Below, in pieces: positions 27,231 through 36,058 of a stretch of DNA of 64,000 nucleotides. Under the pieces are notes generated by a model that made no database searches, was not told the DNA's origin, and saw only the letters and a list, made by a program, of their open reading frames with translations. Within the stretch, counting starts at the first letter, position 1; each line of letters opens with the position of its first letter. This DNA is from Paludibacteraceae bacterium (GTDB lineage Bacteria > Bacteroidota > Bacteroidia > Bacteroidales > Paludibacteraceae). Position numbers and translations under genes: made by a program. The stretch covers positions 1 through 64,000 of the forward strand of contig JAKSKV010000010.1 in the NCBI GenBank assembly GCA_024401555.1, written 5' to 3'.

Positions 27231-27476
27231 GTGGCTTTGTATGCCAAGGATGGCAAAGTCTGGCTTAATCAGCAACAGATAGCAGAACTTTTTGGGACCT
27301 CCAAGCTAAATATAAGTATGCATATAGCTGGAATACTGAAAGACAATGAGTTAGATAAAGATTCAGTTGTTAAGAATTACTTAACTACTGCCGCCGATGG
27401 GAAGCAGTATGATGTGGTTTTCTACTCACTCGAAATGATATTGGCTACGCTTTTAATCGAACCATTTAGGAATTGA
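27231..27476 (+). pseudogene. RhuM-family gene fragment
   Basis: 81 codons from a GTG. The first 70 residues read like the N-terminus of RhuM-type proteins: LYAKDGKVWLNQQQIAELF, then TSKLNISMHI, KDSVVKNYLTTAADGK, and FYSLEMILA. Where the family continues with a conserved RGVQFRQWA region, this frame breaks into an unrelated short tail and stops. Full-length members exceed 300 residues, so this is a decayed remnant of a mobile accessory gene, lying beside a tRNA gene. Confidence 0.75.
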
Positions 27477-27536
27477 AAAAATAGAGAGACTATGGAAAAG
27501 CAGACATTTATGAAAAGGGAGTTTTCTTAAAAAGAA

Positions 27537-27575
27537 AAGCTCCTAACTTGTTGATAATCAACAAATTAGGAGCTT
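27537..27575 (-). terminator. Strong terminator downstream of tRNA-Arg(ACG)
   Basis: A 19-bp stem with a single G-U pair (27537-27555 with 27557-27575). On the minus strand it is followed by TTTTCTTTTT. Confidence 0.85.
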
Positions 27576-27581
27576 AAATTG

Positions 27582-27655
27582 TGACCCCGACAGGATTCTA
27601 ACCTGTAACCTTTTGATCCGTAGTCAAATGCTCTATACAGTTGAGCTACGGGGCC
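27582..27655 (-). tRNA. tRNA-Arg (anticodon ACG)
   Basis: 74 bases with a full cloverleaf on the minus strand: acceptor GGCCCCG paired with CGGGGTC (one G-U), discriminator A, and anticodon loop CTACGGA giving anticodon ACG. The CCA end is not encoded. It has its own -7 box and a strong terminator. Confidence 0.93.
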
Positions 27656-27693
27656 ATTCCCGAATTGAGTGTCTTTGTTTCTCAATTGCGATG

Positions 27694-27701
27694 CAAAGGT
27701 A
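27694..27701 (-). promoter_or_regulatory. -7 box for tRNA-Arg(ACG)
   Basis: TACCTTTG on the minus strand, 38 bases before the tRNA 5' end. The same octamer precedes the other tRNA-Arg gene in the window. Confidence 0.6.
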
Positions 27702-27727
27702 GTGCTTATTTTTGAAACTGCAAATCT

Positions 27728-28267
27728 TTAAAGCATTTTTTTTGCAATTTTTTCAAAAAAAGACCAGATGATAATGCCTGATGTCACAGAGACGTTGAGG
27801 GAGTGTTTGGTGCCGAACTGGGGTATCTCAATGCTTTCGTCCGATAAATCAACGACTTCTTGTTGAACACCCTTGACCTCATTGCCCAGGATCACCACAT
27901 ATTTCCCTTCATCGGAGAGCTCCAAGTCTGGTAGTTTAATGCTGTTTTCCACTTGCTCGATCGAAAAGATGTGGTATCCTTTCTCTTTGTATTCCTTGAC
28001 AACATCTTGTGTCTGCTCGTAGTAGGCCCAATCAACCGAAAATTCCGCACCCAATGCTGTTTTGTGGATTTCTGGTTGGGGCGGGGTAGAGGTGATGCCG
28101 CAGAGGCAAATCTTTTCCACCAAGAAGGCGTCGGCGGTCCTGAATACGGAACCTACATTGTGCAGGCTCCGTACATTATCCAATACAACCACCAAAGGAA
28201 TCTTTTTTGTCTGTTTGAATTCCTCTGCTGTAATTCTGTTCAGTTCAGTGATCTCAAGTTTCCTCAT
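27728..28267 (-). CDS. TrmH/SpoU family RNA 2'-O-methyltransferase
   Basis: 179 residues, a minimal SPOUT methyltransferase. Its three motifs are present: LDNVRSLHNVGSVFRTAD (motif 1), VVILGNEVKGV (motif 2) and IEIPQFGTKHSLNVSVTSGI (motif 3), which build the knotted SAM site. It lacks the RNA-binding extension of 23S-specific enzymes, so the target (tRNA or rRNA) is open. Its start lies 6 bases after the GH9 stop, an unusual operon partner. Confidence 0.88.
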   Translation of the reverse strand: MRKLEITELNRITAEEFKQTKKIPLVVVLDNVRSLHNVGSVFRTADAFLVEKICLCGITSTPPQPEIHKTALGAEFSVDWAYYEQTQDVVKEYKEKGYHIFSIEQVENSIKLPDLELSDEGKYVVILGNEVKGVQQEVVDLSDESIEIPQFGTKHSLNVSVTSGIIIWSFFEKIAKKML

Positions 28268-28273
28268 TGTTGT

Positions 28274-29983
28274 TTATTCGTATGAATTGATCATTATGGA
28301 GGTTAACAACACCAAAGGAGCGTTCCAGTTGATGGCGATCTCGTTGGTGGAGTAACTGCAGTGTTCGTCCAAATAACATCTTGCGGGCGCCAATGACGGA
28401 TAGTTGAACTTACCGCAATCGGAGGTTTGATTTGGGTTGGCGCCTCCGCAAATATAACCTGGCAACGGCTCGTCGATGCCATCGCTGGTGGATCTTCTGT
28501 CATGGATGTTTTTCGGATATTTGGATCCAAATCCGGAGATGAAGCAATAGTCGGTAGGGTTCATTCCCAATAGGTAATTGAATTGGCTGGCCATCGCCTC
28601 CTTGTATTTTTCGTCCTTTGTTACCCTGTAGGCAAGGCCTAAGATGGCGCCGTTGGTGGCAATCTCTCCATTGCATCCCCAAATAAAGGCTTTGAGCGAG
28701 AGGTGTCCTGGAGAGTATTTGTATCCGTTGTAGAGTGTCTCCGCCAAAGTCATGAATTTGCGCTTGATCAGCTGTTTGTCCGCAAACGCTGGTAATTCGT
28801 CCAAATGCCAAACCATAGACATCAAGGCGAGGGAGTTGCATGCGTTCCATTGAGGAGTCTCGAAAAGGCGGAAGAAATCCAGCTGGTCGTAAAACTCTTT
28901 CTCGCCTGTGGCGATGAGCAGTTCGGATGCCGCCCAGAAAAACTCATCGGAGAAATTGGAGTCTCCGTAGGAGCCTGTTCGGATATCGGATGGGTTTTCG
29001 AAATAGACTTCAGGATTGTTCACCGCCCATTTCCAAGCTCTTCGCGCGGCGGCGAGGGCTGCCTTCGCGTACATTTCGTCGTAGAAGCGGAACACACGGT
29101 AGGTGATTGCCATTTCAGCGGCAAAGTTGAGTGCGGCCGAGGTGGATTTGGTCACCACATATCGGTCTTGAATATCTTCTGAAGGTTGCATGTTGATGTC
29201 GCAGAACTTCTTGGTGGTCAACTTGTGATAGACGCCTCCATCTTCAGGATCCTGCATGGTGAATAGCCAGTCGGTCTCCCATTTGATCTCGTCCAAAAGG
29301 TCGGGAAGCATGTTGTCACTCTCTGGGATGTTCAATCGTTTCTTCTTGTAGTAGTCCTCGTGCATTTCGAATGCAAGATACAAGTGGTGCAAAGTAATGC
29401 CGGCATTTACCACATATTTGTTGTAGTCTCCCGCATCGTACCAACCCTTAGGCGAAGAGATGATGGTCTCCGCTTTTCTGTTCTTGCTGTAGGCTGAACT
29501 ATGGATGTAAACTTCCTCGTCGGGATGGCCCATGGCTCTTCCGAAATTGACGCCCTTGAATGTGGCGTATTGCGGTTCTATGGCCGTTGAGGATCTCCAT
29601 AGGTAGAACGCTTTGATGGTCCACAGGGAAAAATCCTCGAAGATAGAGGCGTCGCCGATTTCAAAAGGGTAGGAGCGCTCTCCGTTCACCTCCACAAAGT
29701 AGGTGCCTGGGGTTTTGAAATCTGAAAAATCCGCGTATTGCGTCATCTCTCTGGATTGGTTCCATCGTTTACCTTCCGGGATGGAGCCCTTGAATACCGT
29801 CTCTTCTGTCTTGGCGTTTTTTAATTCGAAATGGTGGGCGTTCATACCGGCCACTTGAGCCTGTTTCGGTGCGTTGGTCATGTACCCGATCTGGTTGACA
29901 CGCACAAATTTTTGCGCCGATGCGCCAGTCGCCATCAGTAGGGCGATGAGTGCTGGGGTAATTCTTCTTAGAAATCTTTTCAT
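28274..29983 (-). CDS. GH9 endoglucanase/cellodextrinase
   Basis: 569 residues with a signal peptide ending ASA. An N-terminal Ig-like CelD_N domain (about 25-110) precedes the (alpha/alpha)6 GH9 catalytic domain. It has GWYDAGDYNKY with D183 and D186 (base pair), H494 in NIHDRRS and the acid E548 in STNEIAIN. No carbohydrate-binding module or sorting tail is seen, so it may stay periplasmic and cleave imported beta-glucan oligosaccharides. Confidence 0.9.
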   Translation of the reverse strand: MKRFLRRITPALIALLMATGASAQKFVRVNQIGYMTNAPKQAQVAGMNAHHFELKNAKTEETVFKGSIPEGKRWNQSREMTQYADFSDFKTPGTYFVEVNGERSYPFEIGDASIFEDFSLWTIKAFYLWRSSTAIEPQYATFKGVNFGRAMGHPDEEVYIHSSAYSKNRKAETIISSPKGWYDAGDYNKYVVNAGITLHHLYLAFEMHEDYYKKKRLNIPESDNMLPDLLDEIKWETDWLFTMQDPEDGGVYHKLTTKKFCDINMQPSEDIQDRYVVTKSTSAALNFAAEMAITYRVFRFYDEMYAKAALAAARRAWKWAVNNPEVYFENPSDIRTGSYGDSNFSDEFFWAASELLIATGEKEFYDQLDFFRLFETPQWNACNSLALMSMVWHLDELPAFADKQLIKRKFMTLAETLYNGYKYSPGHLSLKAFIWGCNGEIATNGAILGLAYRVTKDEKYKEAMASQFNYLLGMNPTDYCFISGFGSKYPKNIHDRRSTSDGIDEPLPGYICGGANPNQTSDCGKFNYPSLAPARCYLDEHCSYSTNEIAINWNAPLVLLTSIMINSYE

Positions 29984-30019
29984 TGAACTAACATTTATAC
30001 TTTACTTTATACAATAGGT

Positions 30020-30892
30020 CTATTTGAAGAAATAGGTGTGTGAAATATAGAAGACACCGTTCTTGCTTTTGTATTTGTCCCCTCTGAAATCATTCTTTAT
30101 CACGTCGATGAAACCGAGGTCGTAGCCAAGAGAGCTTCTCATGCCTTTGAAATATTCGATGCCCACAGCCAACCGTAGTCCAATGTCATAACGGCGAGTG
30201 TCGAAGAGCCTTTCGGTCGCCTTCTTATCTCCGAACATCGGATATCTCTTCTGCGTTTCTGTGTATTCGCCACGGTCGTTGTTTTTTCTGATGTATTTGA
30301 ATCGGCCGCCTATGGCAAGAGCGTGGTAAATTCCAACCATCGGCGTGAATTCGAATCCTCGAAAATGAAGACGGTAACTTGCCGTCATCGGTAATGTCAA
30401 GTAGTAGAGGTTGGTTTTCTCCTTATAATCTGTATGGAGAGAGTCTGCGTGTTGATTGAAGAATTTTTGGTATCCCTTCCTTTGGAATTCAAGCCCACTT
30501 TCCACGAAAAGATTCTCGTTGATGGCTTTTAAATCCCTGTCTGCGATAATGCCGACTCGTACATTGCAGACGTAGTGTTGGTAGATATCCTTCTTCTCGA
30601 AATGGAGGGTTGCGGGGCCTACACCTCCCATTACGCCCCAGTGTGTATTCCTGGCGAACTCGCCCAATCCACTATCCTGGATTTTTTGGAAAATGTTTCT
30701 TCGTGAGGATGAATCCTCTTGGACTGTTTGGTCGTAAAGGGTGGCCTTGTTTGCGATGGCTGTCAGCGAATCGTTTGAAAGAGCCAAAGAAGAATCGTTT
30801 GCGGTTTCGGTTCCGACGACAGTCGTAGCTTGCGCGCAAATAGCCTGCATCGAAATGAAAAGGGTGATTATGGTGATGCTTAATTTAGTCAT
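30020..30892 (-). CDS. PorT-like outer-membrane beta-barrel protein
   Basis: 290 residues, signal peptide ending ICAQ. A polar N-terminal stretch is followed by an eight-strand-type barrel of the outer_membrane_beta-barrel/PorT-like group, with GGVGPATLHFE, an inner LYYLTLPMTASY strand and a final ISHTYFFK strand. It precedes GH9 by 36 bases and could be co-transcribed with it. Specific role unknown. Confidence 0.65.
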   Translation of the reverse strand: MTKLSITIITLFISMQAICAQATTVVGTETANDSSLALSNDSLTAIANKATLYDQTVQEDSSSRRNIFQKIQDSGLGEFARNTHWGVMGGVGPATLHFEKKDIYQHYVCNVRVGIIADRDLKAINENLFVESGLEFQRKGYQKFFNQHADSLHTDYKEKTNLYYLTLPMTASYRLHFRGFEFTPMVGIYHALAIGGRFKYIRKNNDRGEYTETQKRYPMFGDKKATERLFDTRRYDIGLRLAVGIEYFKGMRSSLGYDLGFIDVIKNDFRGDKYKSKNGVFYISHTYFFK

Positions 30893-30908
30893 GCCCAGTA
30901 TTTTTATG

Positions 30909-30916
30909 CAAAAGTA
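30909..30916 (-). promoter_or_regulatory. -7 box upstream of the 30.0-30.9 kb beta-barrel gene
   Basis: TACTTTTG on the minus strand, 17 bases before the start codon. Confidence 0.5.
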
Positions 30917-31178
30917 CGAAAAAAAAGCGATAGGGCATCTTTTCTCTACTATAATGTGTCTTAATTATATGGATAAGTTCGTGAGAGAAGCCTCTTGGTG
31001 TGTTGAATTGGCGCTAAAACGGCTGTTGGGGGAGTTGTGTGGTCTGTTTGAGAACGGAATTTTGTTTTGATGATAAATTTATCCTGCTGAAACAAAGTAT
31101 TTTAAGTGGTTTTTTAATTTTTTTCACAATAGGAATAAAATTTTAAGCCGATATATTACAAAGTGAAAAAAAAGTATG
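30917..31178. other. Divergent intergenic region
   Basis: About 260 bases between divergent promoters with no supported gene. Short open frames here have no recognisable features. Confidence 0.5.
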
Positions 31179-31186
31179 TAACTTTG
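31179..31186 (+). promoter_or_regulatory. -7 box of Ala-rich lipoprotein gene
   Basis: TAACTTTG, a textbook Bacteroidota -7 element, followed by a leader of about 55 bases to the ATG. Confidence 0.65.
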
Positions 31187-31245
31187 CACCGTTTTTAAAG
31201 GAGAACACAATTTTGAATGTTGTTTAATTATTTAATAATAAAAAA

Positions 31246-31497
31246 ATGAAAAAAGTAGTTTTATTTTTCGCTGTGTCTGCATTTGCATTCGCATCTTGCA
31301 ACGACGCTAACACTAACAATGCTAATAACGTTGATTCAACTGTTGTAGCTGAGGCTGTTGATTCTGCTGCTGCTGTAGTTGATTCTGCTGCTGCTGCTGT
31401 AGTTGATTCTGCTGCTGCTGCCGCTACTGAGGTAGTTGATTCTGCAGCTGCTGCTGCAATCCAAGCAGTTCAAGAGCTCGGCGCAAACCAAGAATAA
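31246..31497 (+). CDS. Small Ala-rich repeat lipoprotein
   Basis: 83 residues. Lipoprotein signal with Cys18 (AFASC). The mature part is almost entirely imperfect repeats of VDSAAAA (at least four units of 7-12 residues) and is predicted to be one long helix. This gives an Lpp-like shape, but there is no terminal lysine for peptidoglycan linkage. The repeats are encoded by near-identical GTTGATTCTGCTGCTGCTGC units, so length variation by slippage is likely. Clean promoter and strong terminator suggest high expression as a single gene. Confidence 0.75.
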   Translation: MKKVVLFFAVSAFAFASCNDANTNNANNVDSTVVAEAVDSAAAVVDSAAAAVVDSAAAAATEVVDSAAAAAIQAVQELGANQE

Positions 31498-31517
31498 TTC
31501 TTTGCGAATAGAGAACA

Positions 31518-31550
31518 AAGGGCGGACCCATAAAGTCCGCCTTTTTTTTG
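31518..31550 (+). terminator. Terminator of Ala-rich lipoprotein gene
   Basis: GGCGGAC (31521-31527) pairs with GTCCGCC (31535-31541), followed by eight Ts. Confidence 0.9.
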
Positions 31551-31655
31551 CCTGTTTCCACAGTAAATCCAATTTTGTTTCGTATTCTTTCCGTTTATTT
31601 GATATTTTTTCATCGGAAAAGGCTTCTTCTTTTTCCTTCTATCATATATTATTTA

Positions 31656-31663
31656 TATTTTTG
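31656..31663 (+). promoter_or_regulatory. -7 box of small lipoprotein gene
   Basis: TATTTTTG, 26 bases before the ATG at 31690. Its position supports the downstream start. Confidence 0.4.
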
Positions 31664-31689
31664 TGTGTTTAATTAAAGAAATATACGAT

Positions 31690-32082
31690 ATGAGATTAAT
31701 CGTTCCATTGATTGCGCTCTCTTCCGTTCTCTCCGCATGCCAATATGTTTCGGAGACCAAGCGAAATGTGGAGGTTAAAAGTTATGCTGAAATGACCCCT
31801 GAGGAGAAATTGACTGATGAAAGAAATTTTGTCTCTAATATGGCGGCTGTCAATTATTTGGATATGGCGACTGTGGTAGGGGATACGATGTATGTTGGTT
31901 GTCCTTCCCGCAGGGGTGAAGAGCATTTCCAGGATAATTTGGCGCGGACGTTTCTCCATGATATGCGCAGGGCGGGGTATAGCCACATCCAATATTGCCG
32001 TGTTATCAGTACCTCTCATGACTATGTTTGGACCGACTCGATTGTCAGTGGCAAAAAGATCGGAGAGGCCTATGAAAGATAG
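31690..32082 (+). CDS. Small lipoprotein of unknown function
   Basis: 130 residues from the ATG at 31690, chosen because it opens directly on a lipoprotein signal (MRLIVPLIALSSVLSAC, Cys17). The mature part has a short charged linker, a helix (TPEEKLTDERNFVSNM) and a mixed region with paired cysteines (VGCPSRRG and IQYCRV). I do not recognise the family. Confidence 0.6.
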   Translation: MRLIVPLIALSSVLSACQYVSETKRNVEVKSYAEMTPEEKLTDERNFVSNMAAVNYLDMATVVGDTMYVGCPSRRGEEHFQDNLARTFLHDMRRAGYSHIQYCRVISTSHDYVWTDSIVSGKKIGEAYER

Positions 32083-32134
32083 ACTTTGAAGGGCTGGAAG
32101 CCTGGATTTAGAAGAATATAATTCGAATAAAAAA

Positions 32135-32175
32135 ATCGGAGAGAAACTTTTCGTGAAGAATCGTTTCTCTCCGAT
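32135..32175. terminator. Bidirectional terminator
   Basis: A 13-bp perfect stem (ATCGGAGAGAAAC at 32135-32147 with GTTTCTCTCCGAT at 32163-32175) between convergent genes, with A-rich and T-containing flanks. Confidence 0.75.
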
Positions 32176-32204
32176 CTGTTTTATGAGGAAAGGAGTGATG
32201 TTTG

Positions 32205-32678
32205 CTACTCCTTTTTGAGCATGTTCTTGATCTCCGTCTCAAGATCGCTCTCCATTTCGAAGTCTTTTATGTAAACCACGGAATATCTGGTCGATTTCTT
32301 GGGCGACATGACGGTGACGCGAAACTCTCCCGAATCGTACTCGTATAGTTTGACATAGTACTTTTCCAAGGTCGTTTTGTTCATACACTCGTAGTTCAAG
32401 TATTTGTAATCCTTCTTTATCGTCCATTTTTGTGGTTTGTCGAATATCTCGAATACGGTCACTTTTTTGTGTAAAAGGTCTTGTGTGGCGATGTAATTCT
32501 CGGTCATGTTCAGCACAATAACGGTGGAACTTTGCTCCCAAGCTCCCCACACGTACATCCCCTTGGATTGTTGCGTTACGACACCGTCAGTTTGTCTGAA
32601 GGATTTGAACGCAATGGACTGCGCCGTCGCCGTCGTCACGGAAACGATGGCGAAAAGGAGACATGCTATGTTTCTCAT
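32205..32678 (-). CDS. Secreted protein of unknown function
   Basis: 157 residues from the ATG at 32678. That start is preferred because GGAAAG precedes it and it directly opens a signal peptide (MRNIACLLFAIVSVTTATAQ); an ATG 18 bases upstream is possible. The mature part is beta-rich, small and single-domain, with no motif I recognise. It is followed in the same direction by nothing before the terminator; the transglycosylase gene lies upstream. Confidence 0.55.
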   Translation of the reverse strand: MRNIACLLFAIVSVTTATAQSIAFKSFRQTDGVVTQQSKGMYVWGAWEQSSTVIVLNMTENYIATQDLLHKKVTVFEIFDKPQKWTIKKDYKYLNYECMNKTTLEKYYVKLYEYDSGEFRVTVMSPKKSTRYSVVYIKDFEMESDLETEIKNMLKKE

Positions 32679-32715
32679 CACTCTTTCCATAATCATTGCA
32701 TTTTTACCGTTAATA

Positions 32716-33681
32716 CTAAGGGTTGGTTACCCAATTAGGGTTGTGGACCTTTCCCTTTTCGGGGTTGAATTCCAAAGACTCCTTCTTGGGGATCTTTATA
32801 AAGAACTCCTTCTGCTCTTTGTTTGGCAACTTGTTGCTTCTCAACCAAGGATTGGAATCCTTGAGAAGTTGGTAATTGATGCCTCGCTCTTTCGCAAAAT
32901 CTGTTAAGTTCTCTATGGTGCTATCCACTCTGACTGACTCTGTCTCGACGGGGTAGTACAAATCCTCTTTTGTCAAGAAGAAGCCTAACCTTTGTGGATT
33001 TTCCATTAAGTACTTCGCCATAACTATTCTGAATACATACCGGTTGGTCTCTTCGCTGAATAGCATATCGAAGTAGTTGTTTGTCTGTTGTACCTCTACT
33101 TGTCGCACCACGCGCGCATGTCCTGTGTTGTATGCGGCTGCGGCCAATGTCCAGCTGCCGGTGACGTCGTGCGTGTGTTTTAGCATCGAACAGGCTACTC
33201 TGGTCGCCTTTTCCAAATTGTATCGTTCGTCGATGTCATCGTTTACGATCAATCCGGCATCTTTGCCTGTCGCTGGCATGATCTGCCAAATGCCTACCGC
33301 CTTTGCTGGTGATTGGGCTCTTTGGTCCAGGTTGCTCTCTATTAGCGCCAAGTATTTGAAATCGTCAGGAATACCTTTCTCTTTCAATATGGGTTCAATG
33401 ATGGGGAAAAATTTGTTGGCTCGTTTGATAAATAGAAATACTTGCGAGTGCCAATAGGAGAAGCTTAAAAGCTCTCTGTCGAATTTCTCCCTAAGATAAT
33501 AGTTGGAAAGGTCGATTCGCTCTCCGCAGAAATTTAGGTCTGACGGAATTTTAGGAGCGTGATAACTCGTTTCCATTTGAGGGAATGGTGTGGTCTCATT
33601 CGCCGTTTGTGCGGTGCAATCACTGAGTGACAGCAACGCCAAAGTCGCCAATCCTCCCAATCTATAAAGACTTTTCATCAT
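32716..33681 (-). CDS. MltD-like lytic transglycosylase
   Basis: 321 residues with an export signal that may be a lipoprotein signal (LSLSDC). The SLT/goose-lysozyme-like domain carries E115 in ALIESNLDQ, AVGIWQIMPATG and AAAAYNTGHARV, the landmarks of family 1 transglycosylases of the MltD type, which cleave peptidoglycan glycan strands with 1,6-anhydro ends. The C-terminal 70 residues look like a single partial LysM-like segment instead of MltD's full repeats. Confidence 0.85.
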   Translation of the reverse strand: MMKSLYRLGGLATLALLSLSDCTAQTANETTPFPQMETSYHAPKIPSDLNFCGERIDLSNYYLREKFDRELLSFSYWHSQVFLFIKRANKFFPIIEPILKEKGIPDDFKYLALIESNLDQRAQSPAKAVGIWQIMPATGKDAGLIVNDDIDERYNLEKATRVACSMLKHTHDVTGSWTLAAAAYNTGHARVVRQVEVQQTNNYFDMLFSEETNRYVFRIVMAKYLMENPQRLGFFLTKEDLYYPVETESVRVDSTIENLTDFAKERGINYQLLKDSNPWLRSNKLPNKEQKEFFIKIPKKESLEFNPEKGKVHNPNWVTNP

Positions 33682-33765
33682 TTTACAACGTTCAATCTCA
33701 ATTCATCAATCTATACATTATATATAGGAGACGCCTCCTGCGTCTTCTCTCTTTCCTCGTAATCT

Positions 33766-34866
33766 TCAGGCGTGGAATACAAACATTGGGATGTCTGTAT
33801 TGAATAGCATTTTCCTCGCCATGCTTGGGTTAAACAACCTTGAAAGCAAATTCCTTCTATGCGTTGTCAGTACAATCGCGTCAATGTTGTTGTTTCGGAT
33901 GAATTCGTCGTATGCTGTCAGTACATCCGAACCGGAGATCAGATGGTATTCTATCTTCTGTTGAGGATAATTCTCTTGGAAGTATGATTTGATACCGCTG
34001 AGTTTGATCTCTGCCCAACTATCGTCTTTCTTGTCGAAGTGGATGAAGTGAACGCTTGCGTTGTTCGGCTTCAACATCGACATCATTTTGTCGAAAACAA
34101 TTAAATCCTTGTCGTCGAAACTGGTGGAGAAGGCGACGTTTTTGATCTCTCCAAACTTGCTGAGCGATACGCTATCCGGTATGGTGAATACTGGGACATG
34201 CGCTCTTTCGATTACTTCCGCCGTCACGCTACCGATGAAATCCACATCCTTCTGGTCGCATCCTCTGGTGCCCATAATGATCAGTTTGGGCATGTGTCTG
34301 TCCGCATATCCCAATATCTGATCCTCGGGAACGCCCTCCCGTAGTACATGTCGGTACTTAACCTGTGGCATCTCTCCCTTTTGGATGAATTCATCTATTT
34401 TCGCTTCGAGTTCCGTAAATTGACTCTTGGCTTTCTCCATCATTTCTAGGGCGGACTCTTCCGTCGTGCCTTCGTGGTTGATCACATCGCCAATAGGCAT
34501 TGTGGTGAACGAAGGGGGGAGATAGGCGTGGAAAAGAACGATTTCGGCATCCATAGAGGCCGCCAGTGGGAATGCGAATTCGCAAGCTTTCATGGTGTAT
34601 GGCGAGAAATCGATCGGCAACAATACCATTGGTTTTTTGTTTAACTCCTCAAGAGCCTTTTCCAATGCTTCGCGATTGTTCATCTCCTCAATGATTCCCA
34701 ATGCTTTCGGCAAGTCGCTCTCCTTGATGCGGACTCTGACGCCGATGGGTAATATTTGATTTACATTGTGGATGAATACATCTATGCCATGGACCTCCAA
34801 AACTGACTTCAGGATTTGGGCCTTGTCATAAGTGTGTATCGCAACTGTCACCAAATTATCTTCCAT
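33766..34866 (-). CDS. Universal stress protein with DUF2007-like N-terminal domain
   Basis: 366 residues. The first about 75 residues form a ferredoxin-like DUF2007-type module (TVAIHTYDKAQILKSVLE and RVRIKESDLPKAL). Two tandem UspA domains follow; the first has the VLLPIDFS opening and the MGTRGC-x7-GS-VTAEVI nucleotide-binding loop, and the second is degenerate at that loop. Probably a cytoplasmic stress or energy-state sensor. Confidence 0.82.
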   Translation of the reverse strand: MEDNLVTVAIHTYDKAQILKSVLEVHGIDVFIHNVNQILPIGVRVRIKESDLPKALGIIEEMNNREALEKALEELNKKPMVLLPIDFSPYTMKACEFAFPLAASMDAEIVLFHAYLPPSFTTMPIGDVINHEGTTEESALEMMEKAKSQFTELEAKIDEFIQKGEMPQVKYRHVLREGVPEDQILGYADRHMPKLIIMGTRGCDQKDVDFIGSVTAEVIERAHVPVFTIPDSVSLSKFGEIKNVAFSTSFDDKDLIVFDKMMSMLKPNNASVHFIHFDKKDDSWAEIKLSGIKSYFQENYPQQKIEYHLISGSDVLTAYDEFIRNNNIDAIVLTTHRRNLLSRLFNPSMARKMLFNTDIPMFVFHA

Positions 34867-34917
34867 AAATATGCCTCTTTACCGTTATCAACTTCACCTT
34901 TCATCCATATCTCTTTT

Positions 34918-34925
34918 CAAAGATA
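34918..34925 (-). promoter_or_regulatory. -7 box of universal stress protein gene
   Basis: TATCTTTG on the minus strand, about 52 bases before the start. Confidence 0.5.
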
Positions 34926-35130
34926 AGAAAATAAATTATTAGTCTCAAAGAATTTTGTAGTTATTTCATCTATAATTATTGTTTATTGTTGATGGTGAAT
35001 TGATTTAAGTGGCTAATCTTGTATGTTTTTTAGGCGTGTTAACTCTGTTGTCTTGATATTTGTTGGACTATTTTTGCTTTAAGCCGCAAGGAAAATGATA
35101 AAATCGCTTCCAACCTCCAAGGAAATACTA

Positions 35131-35138
35131 TATCTTTG
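35131..35138 (+). promoter_or_regulatory. -7 box of ispE
   Basis: TATCTTTG, 22 bases before the ATG at 35161. Its position rules against the upstream in-frame ATG at 35095. Confidence 0.55.
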
Positions 35139-35160
35139 CATCGTTTTAGAATGTAAGGAT

Positions 35161-35973
35161 ATGATTGTCTTTCCTAACGCGAAAATTAATGTGGGGTTGA
35201 ATATCACCAGCAAACGTGCTGATGGTTATCACAATTTAGAGAGTGTGTTTTATCCCATCCCTTTAAAGGATGTGTTGGAGATTGTTGTCGCTGAAGATGG
35301 TGTGACTGAGATGAAGATCGGCGGTCTTGCTATTGACGGTGAAGTCTCTGACAATACGGTGATGAAGGCGTATCGTCTCTTGAAGGAGGAGTTTGACTTG
35401 CCGCCTGTGAAGATTTTTATGGAAAAGGTGATTCCTTTTGGCGCAGGCTTGGGTGGCGGCTCGGCTGACGCCTCTTTTGCGATTAAGTTGATGAATGATA
35501 TGTTCCATCTTGATATGGATGTGGCGCATATGGAGATGATCGCTGCGAAGATTGGAGCGGATTGTCCCTTCTTCATTCAAAACAAACCCTCTTTTGTGAC
35601 TGGTATCGGAGATGTTTTGCAACCCATTGAGTTTTCTTTGGCCGGCGTCTACTTCTTGCTGGTGAAACCCGATGACTTTGTCTCCACCAAAGAGGCCTAT
35701 TCGAAGGTGGTTCCAAAGATGCCGGTGCTACCTCTCTCTGAGATGGTGCAAAAGCCTATTTCGGAGTGGAAATACAATGTCGTGAATGATTTTGAGGAGA
35801 GTGTGTTTGCTTCCCATCCTACGGTAAAGATGGTGAAGGATACTATGTATGAACACGATGCCATGTACGCTTCCATGTCGGGATCAGGTTCCTCTGTGTT
35901 TGGTTTATTTAGAAGTGAGGTGGATGCGGAATCGTTGTTCCCTGGTATGTTTACCTTCCAACAGAAGTTGTAG
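35161..35973 (+). CDS. ispE: 4-diphosphocytidyl-2-C-methyl-D-erythritol kinase
   Basis: 270 residues. GHMP kinase of the MEP isoprenoid pathway, phosphorylating CDP-ME. The N-terminal PNAKINVGLNI motif, DGYHNLESVF, and the ATP loop PFGAGLGGGSADA (92-104) are all present, along with SGSGSSVFGLF near the end. Start set at 35161 because AAGGAT precedes it and a promoter box lies inside the longer frame. Confidence 0.93.
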   Translation: MIVFPNAKINVGLNITSKRADGYHNLESVFYPIPLKDVLEIVVAEDGVTEMKIGGLAIDGEVSDNTVMKAYRLLKEEFDLPPVKIFMEKVIPFGAGLGGGSADASFAIKLMNDMFHLDMDVAHMEMIAAKIGADCPFFIQNKPSFVTGIGDVLQPIEFSLAGVYFLLVKPDDFVSTKEAYSKVVPKMPVLPLSEMVQKPISEWKYNVVNDFEESVFASHPTVKMVKDTMYEHDAMYASMSGSGSSVFGLFRSEVDAESLFPGMFTFQQKL

Positions 35974-35995
35974 ATTCATAGTTGTTAGATATGAA

Positions 35996-36023
35996 AAAGG
36001 GGAATCCAATTGGGTTCCCCTTT
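35996..36023. terminator. Bidirectional terminator between ispE and glmM
   Basis: AAAGGGGAATCC pairs with GGGTTCCCCTTT around a 4-base loop, with A and T flanks. Confidence 0.8.
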
Positions 36024-36058
36024 CTTGTGTGATTATATTGCCTTAATTGTCTAAGACC

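Noticed and set aside
31246..31497. CRISPR-like repeats in the Ala-rich gene
   Set aside because: The repeats are in-frame coding units of one lipoprotein with a signal peptide and no spacers.
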